The translations under genes were made by a program, and so were the position numbers. This document shows positions 1 through 9,131 of a stretch of 64,000 nucleotides of DNA, one piece after another. The notes beneath the pieces are model-generated. The model searched no databases. It saw nothing but the letters and a program-made list of their open reading frames with translations, and was not told the DNA's origin. How positions within the stretch are numbered: position 1 is the first letter of the stretch; the number at the start of each line of letters is the position of its first letter. Origin of the DNA: Paenibacillus sp. LHD-38 (GTDB lineage: Bacteria; Bacillota; Bacilli; Paenibacillales; Paenibacillaceae); the NCBI RefSeq assembly GCF_031157315.1, contig NZ_JAVIFU010000002.1, positions 222,943 to 286,942 of the forward strand, written 5' to 3'.

Positions 1-1032
1 CCACTCCCCTATCCCGATGAGGAGCTCTTGTCACTCGTGCATAGAACAGACTATTTGGCAGCCGTGAAACAATTAAGCGAGCAAGCTCCTATCAACGATA
101 GCGGCCTTCTTGCTCAGCAATTCGGACTGCATACGGAGGACACTCCATTCTTCCCTGGCATGCACAAGGCTGCGATGACGATTGTCAGCGGCTCGTTGGC
201 AGCCGCAGATGCCGTTATGACAGGCCGGGCTAAACATGCTTATCATCTTGCAGGTGGATTGCATCACGCCTTTCCTGACCGCGCTTCGGGCTTTTGCGTG
301 TATAACGATGCTGCAGTCGCCATTAAGCATATTCGCCAAACCTATAATGCCAGGGTTCTTTATATCGATACTGATGTTCATCATGGCGATGGTGTTCAGT
401 GGATATTTTATGACGACCCGGATGTGTGCACCTATTCAATTCACGAGACAGGAAAATTTCTATTTCCAGGTACTGGATATGTACATGAAAAAGGAACCGA
501 CCATGGTTTTGGAGCATGCTTTAATGTCCCGCTTGAGCCTTACACGGAGGATGAATCTTGGCTGGAGAGCTTCAATATCACATTGCGCAAAGTGTTATCC
601 GCTTACAAACCGGATGTAATTATTAGTCAGCATGGCTGTGATGCCCATGCCTATGACCCGCTCTCGCACATTCACTGCAGCATGCGGATCTATGCTGAGA
701 TCCCTGCCATCATACATGAATTAGCCCATACCTATACAGATGGCCGGTGGATCGCGCTTGGCGGCGGAGGTTATGATATTTTCCGCGTTGTTCCGAGAGC
801 ATGGTCTCTCGTTTGGCTCACCATGATCGATCATCCGATTTCTCATGGAATAGCTGCCGGCAAAGTAATAGCTCTTCCTGACTGCTGGGTGAAGCGCTGG
901 ACCTCTTTTAGTCCACTGAAGCTGCCTACCACGTGGATGGATGATCCAGCAGATATTGAACCGATGCCAAGGCGGTTAGAAATAGCGGACAAGAACAGAA
1001 CCATCCAGAATATTGTTATTCAGGATCTTTAA
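1..1032 (+). CDS. acuC: Acetoin utilization protein AcuC, histone-deacetylase family (5' end outside window)
   Basis: The open frame runs in from before base 1, so the N-terminus (roughly 50 residues by comparison with AcuC of about 385-390) is missing. The arginase/deacetylase-fold signature is visible: GGLHHAF followed by the ASGFCVYND segment, then YIDTDVHHGDGVQ, whose Asp and His residues bind the catalytic zinc, and a C-terminal GGGGYD loop. In Bacillus, AcuC deacetylates acetyl-CoA synthetase and sits near ccpA; here ccpA-mtnN faces it across a shared terminator, which keeps that neighbourhood. The role is inferred from family and context. Confidence 0.9.
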   Translation, partial: PLPYPDEELLSLVHRTDYLAAVKQLSEQAPINDSGLLAQQFGLHTEDTPFFPGMHKAAMTIVSGSLAAADAVMTGRAKHAYHLAGGLHHAFPDRASGFCVYNDAAVAIKHIRQTYNARVLYIDTDVHHGDGVQWIFYDDPDVCTYSIHETGKFLFPGTGYVHEKGTDHGFGACFNVPLEPYTEDESWLESFNITLRKVLSAYKPDVIISQHGCDAHAYDPLSHIHCSMRIYAEIPAIIHELAHTYTDGRWIALGGGGYDIFRVVPRAWSLVWLTMIDHPISHGIAAGKVIALPDCWVKRWTSFSPLKLPTTWMDDPADIEPMPRRLEIADKNRTIQNIVIQDL

Positions 1033-1066
1033 ATCTGCGCACTGCATACCGCTCATAGAACGCAAA

Positions 1067-1108
1067 GAAAGAACCAGCCATGAGACTTACATCAAGGCTG
1101 GTTCTTTC
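1067..1108. terminator. Bidirectional intrinsic terminator between acuC and mtnN
   Basis: A perfect 13-bp inverted repeat (gaaagaaccagcc ... ggctggttctttc) with a 16-nt loop lies between the convergent stops of acuC and mtnN. A-rich and T-rich arm ends allow it to work in both directions. Confidence 0.8.
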
Positions 1109-1122
1109 GAGTGGTATTAGAG

Positions 1123-1821
1123 TTAGATATTCTGTAAGATATCATCAATGATTTGGTATGAATGATTAGAAGCCGTTACGGTAAACTCCGAGAAGTTCAC
1201 ATGTGCCGAACCGTCCGCTTTATCCGACATCGAACGAATAATGACAAACGGCGTTTCATTCATATCGCACACTTGGGCAACCGAAGCCCCTTCCATCTCT
1301 GCGCAAGCGCCATGGAGTGTCTCATGAAGCAGCTTGACCGTTTCTCGGCTTGCGATGAACTGGTCCCCTGACAATACCTTCCCTTTAAGGCTTCGTCCCG
1401 AGAATAGTCTGCTGCTGGCAGCAGACGCAAGCTCGATTAAACGATCATCCGCTGCAAACTCTGATCTTGGGTGAAACGGAATCGTCCCGCGAGCAAAGCC
1501 CAGCGGCGAGCAGTCCATATCATGCTGTATGCAGCTCGTTGAAACCACGATATCGCCAATGTTCAACTGAGGATCAACGGCTCCGGCTACACCAGTAAAG
1601 AGCACGCAGTCAGCGCCGAGATCAAGCAAAATTTGCGTACAAACAGCAGCATTTACTTTGCCGACACCTGATTTGCAATAAATGACCTCTTTGCCGTGAA
1701 GGGTACCTTCATAATATGTAATTCCAGCTTTCGTCACTTGAGACGCTATGTTTACATGCTCATGGAGCAATTCAATCTCTTCCGCCATAGCGCCTATAAT
1801 TCCTATTTTGTTAAAAAACAT
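1123..1821 (-). CDS. mtnN: 5'-methylthioadenosine/S-adenosylhomocysteine nucleosidase
   Basis: This 232-residue cytosolic enzyme splits the N-glycosidic bond of MTA and SAH, feeding methionine salvage and recycling autoinducer precursors. The N-terminal GIIGAMAEE segment carries the catalytic Glu, AEMEGAS the ribose-binding Glu, and RSMSDKAD the catalytic Asp. Length matches the family. The start lies only 5 bases after the ccpA stop and its GGAGG sits inside the last ccpA codons, so the two genes are likely co-transcribed and partly coupled in translation. Transcription ends at the hairpin shared with acuC. Confidence 0.93.
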   Translation of the reverse strand: MFFNKIGIIGAMAEEIELLHEHVNIASQVTKAGITYYEGTLHGKEVIYCKSGVGKVNAAVCTQILLDLGADCVLFTGVAGAVDPQLNIGDIVVSTSCIQHDMDCSPLGFARGTIPFHPRSEFAADDRLIELASAASSRLFSGRSLKGKVLSGDQFIASRETVKLLHETLHGACAEMEGASVAQVCDMNETPFVIIRSMSDKADGSAHVNFSEFTVTASNHSYQIIDDILQNI

Positions 1822-1826
1822 TTTTC

Positions 1827-2831
1827 TTATATTCCTCCAACCGATTGACGCACGACGATTTCATGCGGCAGTATCACTTTGGATTGATCTACATTTTCTT
1901 TTTTCATAAGCTTGGTCAGCAAACGCATGGAAACTGCGCCAATATCATACATCGGTTGTGCGACAGCTGTAAGCTGAGGGCGAACCATCGATGCCATGCG
2001 GCTGTTATCCACGCTAATAATGGAAATATCATCCGGCACCTTTAATCCGGAATCCTGAATACTATGAATTGCCCCAATCGCCATTTCATCCGTTGCGGAA
2101 AATACAGCAGTTGGACGCTCGTCCAATTCAATAAAGTACTTCATAGCTTCAGCGCCGGACTCATACCGATAATTACCGATACGCACTAATGAATCATCAT
2201 AGGCAATTCCAGCCGCCTCGAGCGCACGCTTGTACCCTTGAAATCTTGCATACCCGATTGATGGATCCTGCAGCGTTCCGCTGATCATGGCAATACGTTT
2301 ATGACCTTGCTCCAGCAGCTTCTGAACAGCATCAAACGCAGCATCTTCATGATTGATATCGACAGATGGAATCTGTCCGCTTTCATCGGATGTCGCACAA
2401 AGCACAATCGGAACGTTCGCCGTCTTAAAAGCTTGCAGATGCTCCTCTGTTACGGCCCCGCCCATAAATAACAAGCCGTCGACCTGCTTCTCCAATAATG
2501 TGTTGATAACGCGGATTTCTTTATCTTTTTTCTTATCCGCGTTGCACAAAATAATATTATAATGATACATATTGGCAATATCTTCGATACCGCGCGCTAC
2601 TTCCGCAAAAATAGCATTTGAAATATCAGGGATAACAACCCCGACCGTAGTCGTTTTCTTGCTTGCCAGACCTCTTGCTACAGCATTCGGACGATATCCA
2701 AGTCTTTCTATTGCTTCATATACTTTCTTGCGTGTTGCGGGCTTCACATTCGGATTGTTGTTAACAACCCGAGAAACCGTAGCCATCGACACTCCTGCTT
2801 CTCTTGCTACATCATAAATGGTTACCGTCAC
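1827..2831 (-). CDS. ccpA: Catabolite control protein A, LacI/GalR family
   Basis: CcpA with HPr(Ser-P) binds cre sites and controls carbon catabolite repression. The LacI helix-turn-helix is at the extreme N-terminus ([20 protein letters not shown]), followed by the hinge ([14 protein letters not shown]) and a periplasmic-binding-like core. I chose the GTG at 2831: a GGAGAG lies 7 bases upstream and the product begins MTVTIYDV, giving 334 residues like Bacillus CcpA. An upstream in-frame ATG at 2846 would put the ribosome site inside the gene. It heads the ccpA-mtnN pair. Two cre-like sites later in the window (56243 and 58739) are plausible targets. Confidence 0.9.
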   Translation of the reverse strand: MTVTIYDVAREAGVSMATVSRVVNNNPNVKPATRKKVYEAIERLGYRPNAVARGLASKKTTTVGVVIPDISNAIFAEVARGIEDIANMYHYNIILCNADKKKDKEIRVINTLLEKQVDGLLFMGGAVTEEHLQAFKTANVPIVLCATSDESGQIPSVDINHEDAAFDAVQKLLEQGHKRIAMISGTLQDPSIGYARFQGYKRALEAAGIAYDDSLVRIGNYRYESGAEAMKYFIELDERPTAVFSATDEMAIGAIHSIQDSGLKVPDDISIISVDNSRMASMVRPQLTAVAQPMYDIGAVSMRLLTKLMKKENVDQSKVILPHEIVVRQSVGGI

Positions 2832-2970
2832 AGTGGTTCTCTCCATTAGCTCAGATTTAAAATTACGTACGACGCATATTAACGTAATCATACGACAAAA
2901 TATTACTTTTCGCAATGTTGACGCATGATCAGCTCTGTTGCATGGTATGTAAAAATGTAAATCCGAGCAC

Positions 2971-3384
2971 TTATGTAAGCAGTGTCCGACGGCTAATTTG
3001 CTCAAGTCTCTTCTTTAAATCCGCAATCCATGCTTCATCATTAAGCGTTTGAGCAAGTAAATATAAATCGAGCAATTTGTTAATTCTCTGCTCAATCAAT
3101 CTCTCGAAGGCGGATTGATCCGTTTGCAGCTTCTCCGCTTTCGCTTCGACCAACAAATTAGCCCATTCATTGCATTCATTGAACAGAAACGTTTGTTTAT
3201 TTGGTTGAGCACCTAGTTGAGCGATTAATCCAGTTAAATCCGGCTTTACCTCCGGAAATACCTCACTTCGGTTACAGGTCGTGCAAGAGAATATAGGAAC
3301 GTTATCGATTTCTACTTTCCCCGAATAAATAACTGTGCGCAGTTTCATCTTCATGATGTCGCCACAATGACACATCTTATGCAA
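2971..3384 (-). CDS. Conserved hypothetical protein with N-terminal zinc-ribbon-like Cys cluster
   Basis: This 137-residue protein has CxC near the N-terminus (MCHCGD) and [13 protein letters not shown] about 30 residues on, a spacing like YgiT-type or ribbon zinc knuckles. The rest is helical and charged. A longer reading from 3426 exists, but AAGGAG sits 8 bases before a TTG at 3384, so that start is preferred. It lies about 140 bp upstream of ccpA on the same strand and could share its transcript. I do not recognise a specific function. Confidence 0.65.
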   Translation of the reverse strand: MHKMCHCGDIMKMKLRTVIYSGKVEIDNVPIFSCTTCNRSEVFPEVKPDLTGLIAQLGAQPNKQTFLFNECNEWANLLVEAKAEKLQTDQSAFERLIEQRINKLLDLYLLAQTLNDEAWIADLKKRLEQISRRTLLT

Positions 3385-3540
3385 AGTGGTCCACTCCTTC
3401 TTAGTAGCAGCTACCCTTGTCAGCATAGCTTTCAGAGTTCTAATCTATAAATGATTCGACCATTTTCGCGTAAATTCCTGCTTACACAGTCTTGTAATTT
3501 TTACTACTAAACGTATCAAAAGAACATCTTACTCCGTTCA

Positions 3541-3978
3541 CTACGGCGCTATTTTTCTCCATTTTGCACGCATCCAAGGTATGGCTGCCAAAGTCGTCCA
3601 AATCGCTGCTCCAATGAGATCATTTCGGACATCCAATGGATCAGGCATCCTGCCTCCAACAAAGGATTGATGATATTCGTCCGTTATGCCGTATAATCCG
3701 CAAAGCAGCACGATGATTACCTTCATCCAAAAACGATCGCCTTTTTTTCCGATTCCATAATCAAGTGTGAGTGCAAGGATGAAATAAGAAACAAAATGCC
3801 CCCAATTGAAACCTTCCATAAAAGGAAAAAACTTCTGAAAGAACGGAAGGAAGGTATCAATCTCGTCGCTCGTTCTTGAAGATAATCCAAATATAACAGC
3901 CATCCATACGGCAGCCGGTATAAATCGCAGCAAACGCATAGATATTAATAATTGAGCTTTCGATTCAGTTTGCTTCAT
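3541..3978 (-). CDS. VanZ family membrane protein
   Basis: A 145-residue protein with four hydrophobic stretches: about residues 16-34, a middle pair, and one near the C-terminus. VanZ-type motifs are visible: SSRTSDEI after the first helix, a KxxHF-like WGHFVSYFILAL, and DEYHQSFVGGRMPDPLDVRNDLIG, which is typical of the family. The start at 3978 has AAGGAG 5 bases upstream; the longer reading to 4227 would overlap the divergent gene. Relatives range from teicoplanin-resistance VanZ to general membrane proteins. Actual role unknown. Confidence 0.8.
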   Translation of the reverse strand: MKQTESKAQLLISMRLLRFIPAAVWMAVIFGLSSRTSDEIDTFLPFFQKFFPFMEGFNWGHFVSYFILALTLDYGIGKKGDRFWMKVIIVLLCGLYGITDEYHQSFVGGRMPDPLDVRNDLIGAAIWTTLAAIPWMRAKWRKIAP

Positions 3979-4030
3979 TGTTGCTCCTTCGTTACAATAA
4001 TAGAGATCTTTAATAGATGGAGGGGAAAAT

Positions 4031-4561
4031 ATGTCTTTACAAAACAAAACCGTCATCTGCTTGCTAGACGACGAATTCGAAGATTTGGAGCTATGGTATC
4101 CCGTATATCGGGCACGCGAAGCTGGCGCTACCGTTCTGTATGCCGGTCCTGAAAAAGGCAAAACCCATATTGGCAAATACGGTGTGCCTGCAGTCGCTGA
4201 TCTGTCATTTGATGAAGTGAACAGCAATGATATTATCGGCCTATTGGTTCCAGGCGGCTGGGCTCCCGATAAATTGCGCCGTTATCCAAAGGTACTCGAG
4301 CTTGTGCAAGAGCTGAATGCGGCTGACAAACCAATCGGCCAAATTTGTCATGCTGGCTGGGTCCTCATTTCTGCAAAAATTTTAGAGGGACGCAAGGTCA
4401 CATCGACTCCCGGCATACGTGATGATATGGAAAATGCTGGCGCAACTTGGTTTGATGAAGCTGTCGTTGTTGACGGAAATCTTATCTCGGCACGTCGTCC
4501 GCCAGATCTTCCTCCCTATGCGAAAGCTTTTGTAGATGCACTAGTACAGCGAATGGGCTAA
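4031..4561 (+). CDS. DJ-1/PfpI family protein
   Basis: This 176-residue single-domain protein of the class I glutamine-amidotransferase-like fold has the nucleophile elbow QICHAGW, with Cys106 followed by His107, and an acidic N-terminal loop (DDEFEDLE) that normally supplies the partner Glu. Such proteins are annotated as intracellular PfpI proteases, but many act as glyoxalase/deglycase stress proteins. GGAGGGG lies 7-8 bases before the ATG. It is divergent from the VanZ gene across 52 bp and convergent with ptsI, overlapping it by 4 bases. Its terminator is built from its own last codons. Confidence 0.85.
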   Translation: MSLQNKTVICLLDDEFEDLELWYPVYRAREAGATVLYAGPEKGKTHIGKYGVPAVADLSFDEVNSNDIIGLLVPGGWAPDKLRRYPKVLELVQELNAADKPIGQICHAGWVLISAKILEGRKVTSTPGIRDDMENAGATWFDEAVVVDGNLISARRPPDLPPYAKAFVDALVQRMG

Positions 4562-4578
4562 CCATTCGCTGTTTTTTT
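4546..4578 (+). terminator. Intrinsic terminator overlapping the stop codons of the PfpI gene and ptsI
   Basis: An 11-bp perfect stem (acagcgaatgg / ccattcgctgt) with a 5-nt loop containing the stop codons of both genes is followed by seven T residues at 4572-4578. It works rightward only; the leftward side has no T-run. Confidence 0.8.
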
Positions 4579-6300
4579 GTCTACGCGCTCCATAAATGCC
4601 GTTAACAGCTCTAAAATTTCACTACTCGTACGACAGCTGTGCAGTTGTTGGAAAACCTCTCTGCTCTCTTCCTGTGAAGTACTCAGAAGTCTTTGCTTGA
4701 CCTGCAAAATAGAGTGCGAGGACATGCTTAGTTCGTCAACGTCCAGACTAAGCCAAATCGGCAGCGCCCTCAAATCGCCAGCAAGCTCTCCGCACACACC
4801 AACGGAAATACCGGCTCGCTTGGCGGCTTCAACCGTCATGCGCAGCATTCGGATCAGTGCGGGATGATACGGCTCATACAAATGAGATATTTCTTCGTTC
4901 ATCCGATCAACCGCAAGCGTGAATTGAACCAAATCATTTGTACCAATACTGAAGAAATCGACCTCTTCCGCAAGCAAATCAGCAATCATTACGGCTGCGG
5001 GCACTTCGATCATAATACCGATCTTCATCCCTTTATCGTAAGAGATTCCCGCTTCCTCAAGCTCCAACATTGCCTCGTTTAACACGGCATTTGCCGCACG
5101 CACCTCATCTACCGAAGAAATGAGCGGATACATGAGTTTTACTTTGCCGTAATGGCTCGCACGAAGGATGGCGCGAAGCTGTGTCTTAAATAAATCTTTA
5201 CGATCTAGCGATATCCGGATAGCCCTATATCCAAGAAAAGGATTGTCTTCCTCAGGCAATTCAAAATAATCAAGCTGTTTGTCTCCGCCCACATCAAGCG
5301 TACGAATAACGAGCGGCTCGCCTGCAAGTCTTTCTGCCACGCTGCGATAAACCTCGAATTGCTCCTCTTCTTTCGGAAACCGATTGCGGTCCATATACAA
5401 AAATTCAGTCCGGAACAAACCCACGCCGTGCGCGCCGGACGATAAGGCGATTTCCAATTCCTTAAAGGAGCTGATATTGGCCGCAAGCTCCAGTCTTTTT
5501 CCGTCAGGCGTAACTGGCCGATGACCGGCGATGCCGTGCAGCCGTTTTTTTGCTTCTGCTTGGTGATCATGCAGCTCCGTGTAGGCATCAATAACTTCCT
5601 GCACGGGATCGATAAATACGCTGCCGTCATTGCCATCGATAATAATCGTCTGGCCGGTTTGAATAGGCTCCAACAGCTTTGTCTCTACGCCTACGACGAG
5701 CGGTACGCCAAGCGCCCTTGCCATAATGGCTGAATGGGATGTCGTGCTGCCTGCGAGCGTGACAATGCCAAGTACATGCTGCGGGTTAATGTGAGCGAGC
5801 TGAGAAGGCGACAGCTCCTTCGCAATCAATATAAAGGGCTGGGTATCCGAAGGCAATGTTATCTCCGGTGCGCCAAGCAAATGCTTTAGCAGCCGGTTTC
5901 CGACATCCTTAATGTCCAGCGCACGCTCCTTCATATACTCGTCATCCAGCAAATCAAACATCGTAACAAAATGATCAATGGCTTCCTTCACAGCTACCTC
6001 AGCTGCTTTGTACTGGCGTTGGATAATGCCTTGAATTTCATTCATAAAGACAGGATCGTCCAAAATGGCTATATGAGCATCGAATATGTGCGTTTCCTCT
6101 GAGCCGACAACATCTCGCAGCTCATCCTTAATCTGTTCGATTTCCGACTTCGAGGTACGAATTCCTTCGTATACACGTTCGAACTCTCGGGCAAAATCCG
6201 CTACGTCGATTTTTTGCTCCGGCAGCTCCCATTCCCAGTTCGGTAGCACAAACGATCTCCCAATCGCTATGCCTGCTGACGCCCCTATTCCTTGAATCAT
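4558..6300 (-). CDS. ptsI: Phosphoenolpyruvate-protein phosphotransferase (PTS enzyme I)
   Basis: Enzyme I takes phosphate from phosphoenolpyruvate and passes it to HPr, starting the sugar PTS. The product of 580 residues has the HPr-binding N-domain, the swivelling phospho-His domain with GSTTSHSAIMAR (His189, the phosphorylated residue), and the PEP-binding TIM barrel with GLFRTEFLYMDR and a C-terminal GVCGELAGD containing the catalytic Cys. The ATG at 6300 has a GGAGGGG site and overlaps the ptsG stop as ATGA, so translation is likely coupled to ptsG. ptsH, which usually precedes ptsI, is absent from this window. Confidence 0.95.
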   Translation of the reverse strand: MIQGIGASAGIAIGRSFVLPNWEWELPEQKIDVADFAREFERVYEGIRTSKSEIEQIKDELRDVVGSEETHIFDAHIAILDDPVFMNEIQGIIQRQYKAAEVAVKEAIDHFVTMFDLLDDEYMKERALDIKDVGNRLLKHLLGAPEITLPSDTQPFILIAKELSPSQLAHINPQHVLGIVTLAGSTTSHSAIMARALGVPLVVGVETKLLEPIQTGQTIIIDGNDGSVFIDPVQEVIDAYTELHDHQAEAKKRLHGIAGHRPVTPDGKRLELAANISSFKELEIALSSGAHGVGLFRTEFLYMDRNRFPKEEEQFEVYRSVAERLAGEPLVIRTLDVGGDKQLDYFELPEEDNPFLGYRAIRISLDRKDLFKTQLRAILRASHYGKVKLMYPLISSVDEVRAANAVLNEAMLELEEAGISYDKGMKIGIMIEVPAAVMIADLLAEEVDFFSIGTNDLVQFTLAVDRMNEEISHLYEPYHPALIRMLRMTVEAAKRAGISVGVCGELAGDLRALPIWLSLDVDELSMSSHSILQVKQRLLSTSQEESREVFQQLHSCRTSSEILELLTAFMERVDKKTANG

Positions 6301-8183
6301 TGTGTTTCCCCTCCACCGTTTCTCTCTTTCAGTACAACAGACAACACCGAGGACTGTCCCTTTTTCACCGCTTTGAACGGTGCAAACCGCCAAGAATGAA
6401 CAAGATCAGAATTTGTAATAACCATTGGGGTAGCAAGCGACTTACTTTCCTTACGTACCCGCTGCAAATCAAACTTGATGAGCATCATGCCAGGCGTAAC
6501 TTCATCGCCTTCTTTAACAAGCGCATTAAAATATGCTTTGCCAGCCAACCGCGAGGTGTCAATGCCAATATGCAAAAGTACTTCCAGCCCTTCTGGCGTA
6601 AGTAGGCCAATAGCATGCATCGTTGGATAAATATGAATGACTTTACCTTTCACCGGTGAAACGAGCTCCCCTTTCTCGGGAATGAAGGCAACACCTTGTC
6701 CAACAAGCTTTCCTGCGAATATCGGATCAGGTACCTCGTCAAGCGGAATCATACGACCTTGCATCGGCGAATGAAACAGAACCTGCGCTTGATCGCGATG
6801 AATCGTCTTAATCATTTCTTCACGAATAAGCTCAGAGTATGTTCCAAATACGACTTGAACCTGTCCGCCGCCAAGCTTTATTACGCCTGCCGCGCCTAGA
6901 TTGCGAAGTGCATTTATATCAAGCAGCTTGTCATTGGATACTTTAAGCCGCAGTCTTGTAATACAGGATTCCATTTTAACAATGTTTTGTTTTCCACCGA
7001 TCGCCTGCAAAATAAGCGGCGCGCGATAAGGAATATCGCCTGCCCATTCATCAAGCTGTGAGCCTTCCTCGCGACCAGGCGTCGGAATTCGAAATCTCCC
7101 GATTGCCCAGCGGAACAAGAAGTAATAAATAAATCCGACTACGATTCCAATCGGTATAATAAGCCAGCCCCGCGTCGCCAGATGCTCATTGATAACAAAA
7201 TCGATAGCGCCGGCCGAGAAGGAGAATCCGTGTCTGATACCCAGCTCATAGGTAACCCACATGATAATACCTGATAATATGGCGTGAACGACATATAAAT
7301 ACGGCGCCACAAATAAAAAAGCGAATTCTACCGGCTCGGTTACACCCGTTAGGAATGATGCTAACGCAGCGTATAGAAATGTTTTCCGTATTTTAGGTTT
7401 TAAGTCCTCACGCGCTTCATGAATGATGGCAAGCGCAATGGCTGGCAAAGCGAACATCATCGTCGGATATAAGCCTGCCATAAAAACGCCTGCTGTAGGA
7501 TCTCCGGCAAAGAATCGCGGAAGATCTCCATATACCATTGCGCCAGATGCAGTTTCATAGCCGCCAATTTGAAACCAGAACACGTGGCTAACGAGATGAT
7601 GTAAACCGAATACAACCAAAATACGATGAACAAAACCATATAAGAACACGCCGAAGCCGCCGCCGGATGCTACGATTTCTCCAAGCTCTACGAGCATTTT
7701 TTGCAAGTAGGGCGCGACATTGAACATGGCTATGGAGAACAGCAAGCTTACGACGCTTACGAACAACGGAACAAACCGCGGTCCGCCAAAAAATTGTATG
7801 TATTCCGGCAAACGAAGACTTTTGAAGCGCTCATGGCTAACACCGGCAATAATCCCGATCAAAGTACCTATAAGCACGGTCGGTTCAATTGGAACCGCGG
7901 CTGTACCCGTGATGCCGCTGTAGATAAACATCCCTACAAGAGCAGCCATGCCGGCTGCGAGCGCATTTCCAGTTAATCCAAGCGATATGCCAAGCGCAAA
8001 GATATATGGTAAAAACGTAAAAATCGTTTCGCTGGCCGCTATTAAATAGCCTTCCATACCTGGCAGACCAATGTACGCCCACGGCAGCTTGCTTAAGCTT
8101 AAAAATATAGCCGCGCCAGGCAGTACAATCATCGGTAGCATAAATGCTCTACCGAGCTGCTGCAGGCTTCCAATGAAAATCAT
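6297..8183 (-). CDS. ptsG: PTS glucose-family permease, fused IICBA
   Basis: A 628-residue three-domain transporter. The membrane IIC domain spans about residues 10-365 with the FGLHHLVSHVFWF and RHGFSFSAGAIDFV motifs. IIB spans about 390-465 with phosphorylated Cys407 (MESCITRLRL). IIA spans about 485-610 with His523 and the phospho-site His538 (LLHIGIDT). It imports and phosphorylates glucose or a related sugar such as N-acetylglucosamine; sequence alone does not settle which. The ATG at 8183 follows a strong AGGGGGG. It forms a two-gene operon with ptsI and is read from a promoter just behind the upstream gene's terminator. Confidence 0.92.
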   Translation of the reverse strand: MIFIGSLQQLGRAFMLPMIVLPGAAIFLSLSKLPWAYIGLPGMEGYLIAASETIFTFLPYIFALGISLGLTGNALAAGMAALVGMFIYSGITGTAAVPIEPTVLIGTLIGIIAGVSHERFKSLRLPEYIQFFGGPRFVPLFVSVVSLLFSIAMFNVAPYLQKMLVELGEIVASGGGFGVFLYGFVHRILVVFGLHHLVSHVFWFQIGGYETASGAMVYGDLPRFFAGDPTAGVFMAGLYPTMMFALPAIALAIIHEAREDLKPKIRKTFLYAALASFLTGVTEPVEFAFLFVAPYLYVVHAILSGIIMWVTYELGIRHGFSFSAGAIDFVINEHLATRGWLIIPIGIVVGFIYYFLFRWAIGRFRIPTPGREEGSQLDEWAGDIPYRAPLILQAIGGKQNIVKMESCITRLRLKVSNDKLLDINALRNLGAAGVIKLGGGQVQVVFGTYSELIREEMIKTIHRDQAQVLFHSPMQGRMIPLDEVPDPIFAGKLVGQGVAFIPEKGELVSPVKGKVIHIYPTMHAIGLLTPEGLEVLLHIGIDTSRLAGKAYFNALVKEGDEVTPGMMLIKFDLQRVRKESKSLATPMVITNSDLVHSWRFAPFKAVKKGQSSVLSVVLKERNGGGETQ

Positions 8184-8198
8184 CTTGCACCCCCCTAA

Positions 8199-8217
8199 AG
8201 TTTTGCGAAGCAAAACT
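8199..8217 (-). promoter_or_regulatory. 5' leader hairpin upstream of the ptsG ribosome site
   Basis: An 8-bp inverted repeat (agttttgc / gcaaaact, 3-nt loop) lies immediately upstream of the ptsG Shine-Dalgarno sequence. There is no T-run, so it is not a terminator. It may stabilise the mRNA or influence initiation. It does not resemble a long RAT antiterminator element. Confidence 0.4.
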
Positions 8218-8253
8218 GACCTCATAAGCATTTATCCCAATATGTCTATATCG

Positions 8254-8282
8254 ATGTTAAGCGTTTGCTGCGTTTTTGTCAA
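8254..8282 (-). promoter_or_regulatory. SigA-type promoter for ptsG-ptsI
   Basis: Read leftward: a perfect TTGACA -35 box (8277-8282), a 17-bp spacer and TAACAT (8254-8259) as -10. It lies about 70 bp before the ptsG ATG and abuts the terminator of the preceding gene. Confidence 0.6.
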
Positions 8283-8313
8283 AGTAAAACGGCGAGCCAG
8301 TAAAGGCCCGCCG
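8283..8313 (-). terminator. Intrinsic terminator of the Gln/Asn-rich protein gene
   Basis: Read leftward, a GC-rich 9-bp stem (one G-U pair) between 8290 and 8313 with a 6-nt loop is followed by TTTTACTTT. It insulates ptsG from the upstream gene. Confidence 0.7.
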
Positions 8314-8350
8314 ATGTTGATGATTCTTTTCTAATTATTCTAAAACGATG

Positions 8351-8989
8351 TTATCGCATACCGCCTGAATAAGGGGAATTCGCGCCACTCGTCGACTGCC
8401 AACCTACATGTGAAATAACCGGACCCGATTGCTGATAGGCATTAGTAGCTTCATATACAGGATGGAGCGATGTGTTCGAATGTGCAGATGTCATACCGTA
8501 TCCGCTATGTGCATTCGACTGCGGATAGCCGCCATAACTTGCGTTTGAGAAATGCGAATTTTGTGCTCCGTAATTCATACCAGAATTTTGGTTAAAGGAT
8601 TGCTGGTATGATTGCTGGTTTTCTGGACCAGCTTGATACCCTACATGTGCGATAACTGGACCCACGTTGCCAAATGCCGATGCTGGCGATTGGGCGTAGC
8701 TCTGTACGGGTTGATGCGAGATGAATGAATTATTCGTTCCTACCGGATTAGTCATATTCGTATAGCCCATCGGTGCGTAATGCTGCACGCCTTGGTTATA
8801 CGAGTTAGACGCTTGATAACCGCCTGGCACATTCGAAACGATGGAATTCGTTTGTCTGCCGAACGTCGGTTGGCTGAGCTGTCCTTGATAGTGAGATTGC
8901 ACGTTGCCGGTTGGCTCAAAATGCGTGCTTTGGTTTAGGAAGCTCTGTTGGCCTTGGTAATTACCCGGTTGTTGCGAAAATTGATTCAC
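8351..8989 (-). CDS. Low-complexity Gln/Asn/Ser/Gly/Tyr-rich protein with GPVIxHVGxQ repeats
   Basis: A 212-residue polypeptide dominated by Q, N, S, G, Y and H, with no clear hydrophobic core, signal peptide or membrane segment. Two copies of a conserved segment stand out: GPVIAHVGYQAG in the middle and GPVISHVGWQST near the C-terminus. The GTG at 8989 is chosen because AAGGAGG lies 7 bases upstream; longer readings put that site inside the gene. The composition resembles some spore-coat or surface-layer proteins and prion-like sequences, but I do not recognise the family. It stands alone between its own terminator and a CoA-binding protein gene. Confidence 0.7.
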   Translation of the reverse strand: MNQFSQQPGNYQGQQSFLNQSTHFEPTGNVQSHYQGQLSQPTFGRQTNSIVSNVPGGYQASNSYNQGVQHYAPMGYTNMTNPVGTNNSFISHQPVQSYAQSPASAFGNVGPVIAHVGYQAGPENQQSYQQSFNQNSGMNYGAQNSHFSNASYGGYPQSNAHSGYGMTSAHSNTSLHPVYEATNAYQQSGPVISHVGWQSTSGANSPYSGGMR

Positions 8990-9131
8990 GTCGTGTCCTC
9001 CTTGGATTACAATCATAAAGTCTTCAAGCAAATGCCGTTTGCCCCGCTTTCGTTGATCATGCGAAAGGCAAGTGAGGCACTCGCTTATGAAGCCTTCTTA
9101 TTGTGTAGGAGAGCCCTCTTTTTTATAACAG

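Noticed and set aside
5205..5636. 143-residue frame in another phase inside ptsI
   Set aside because: Same-strand shadow of ptsI with no independent start signal.
8199..8217. RAT antiterminator element for ptsG
   Set aside because: The hairpin is short, has no overlapping terminator or T-run and does not resemble the known long RAT sequence.
8254..8282. cre-like site in the ptsG promoter
   Set aside because: Several mismatches at conserved positions of the cre consensus; not better than chance in this AT/GC context.
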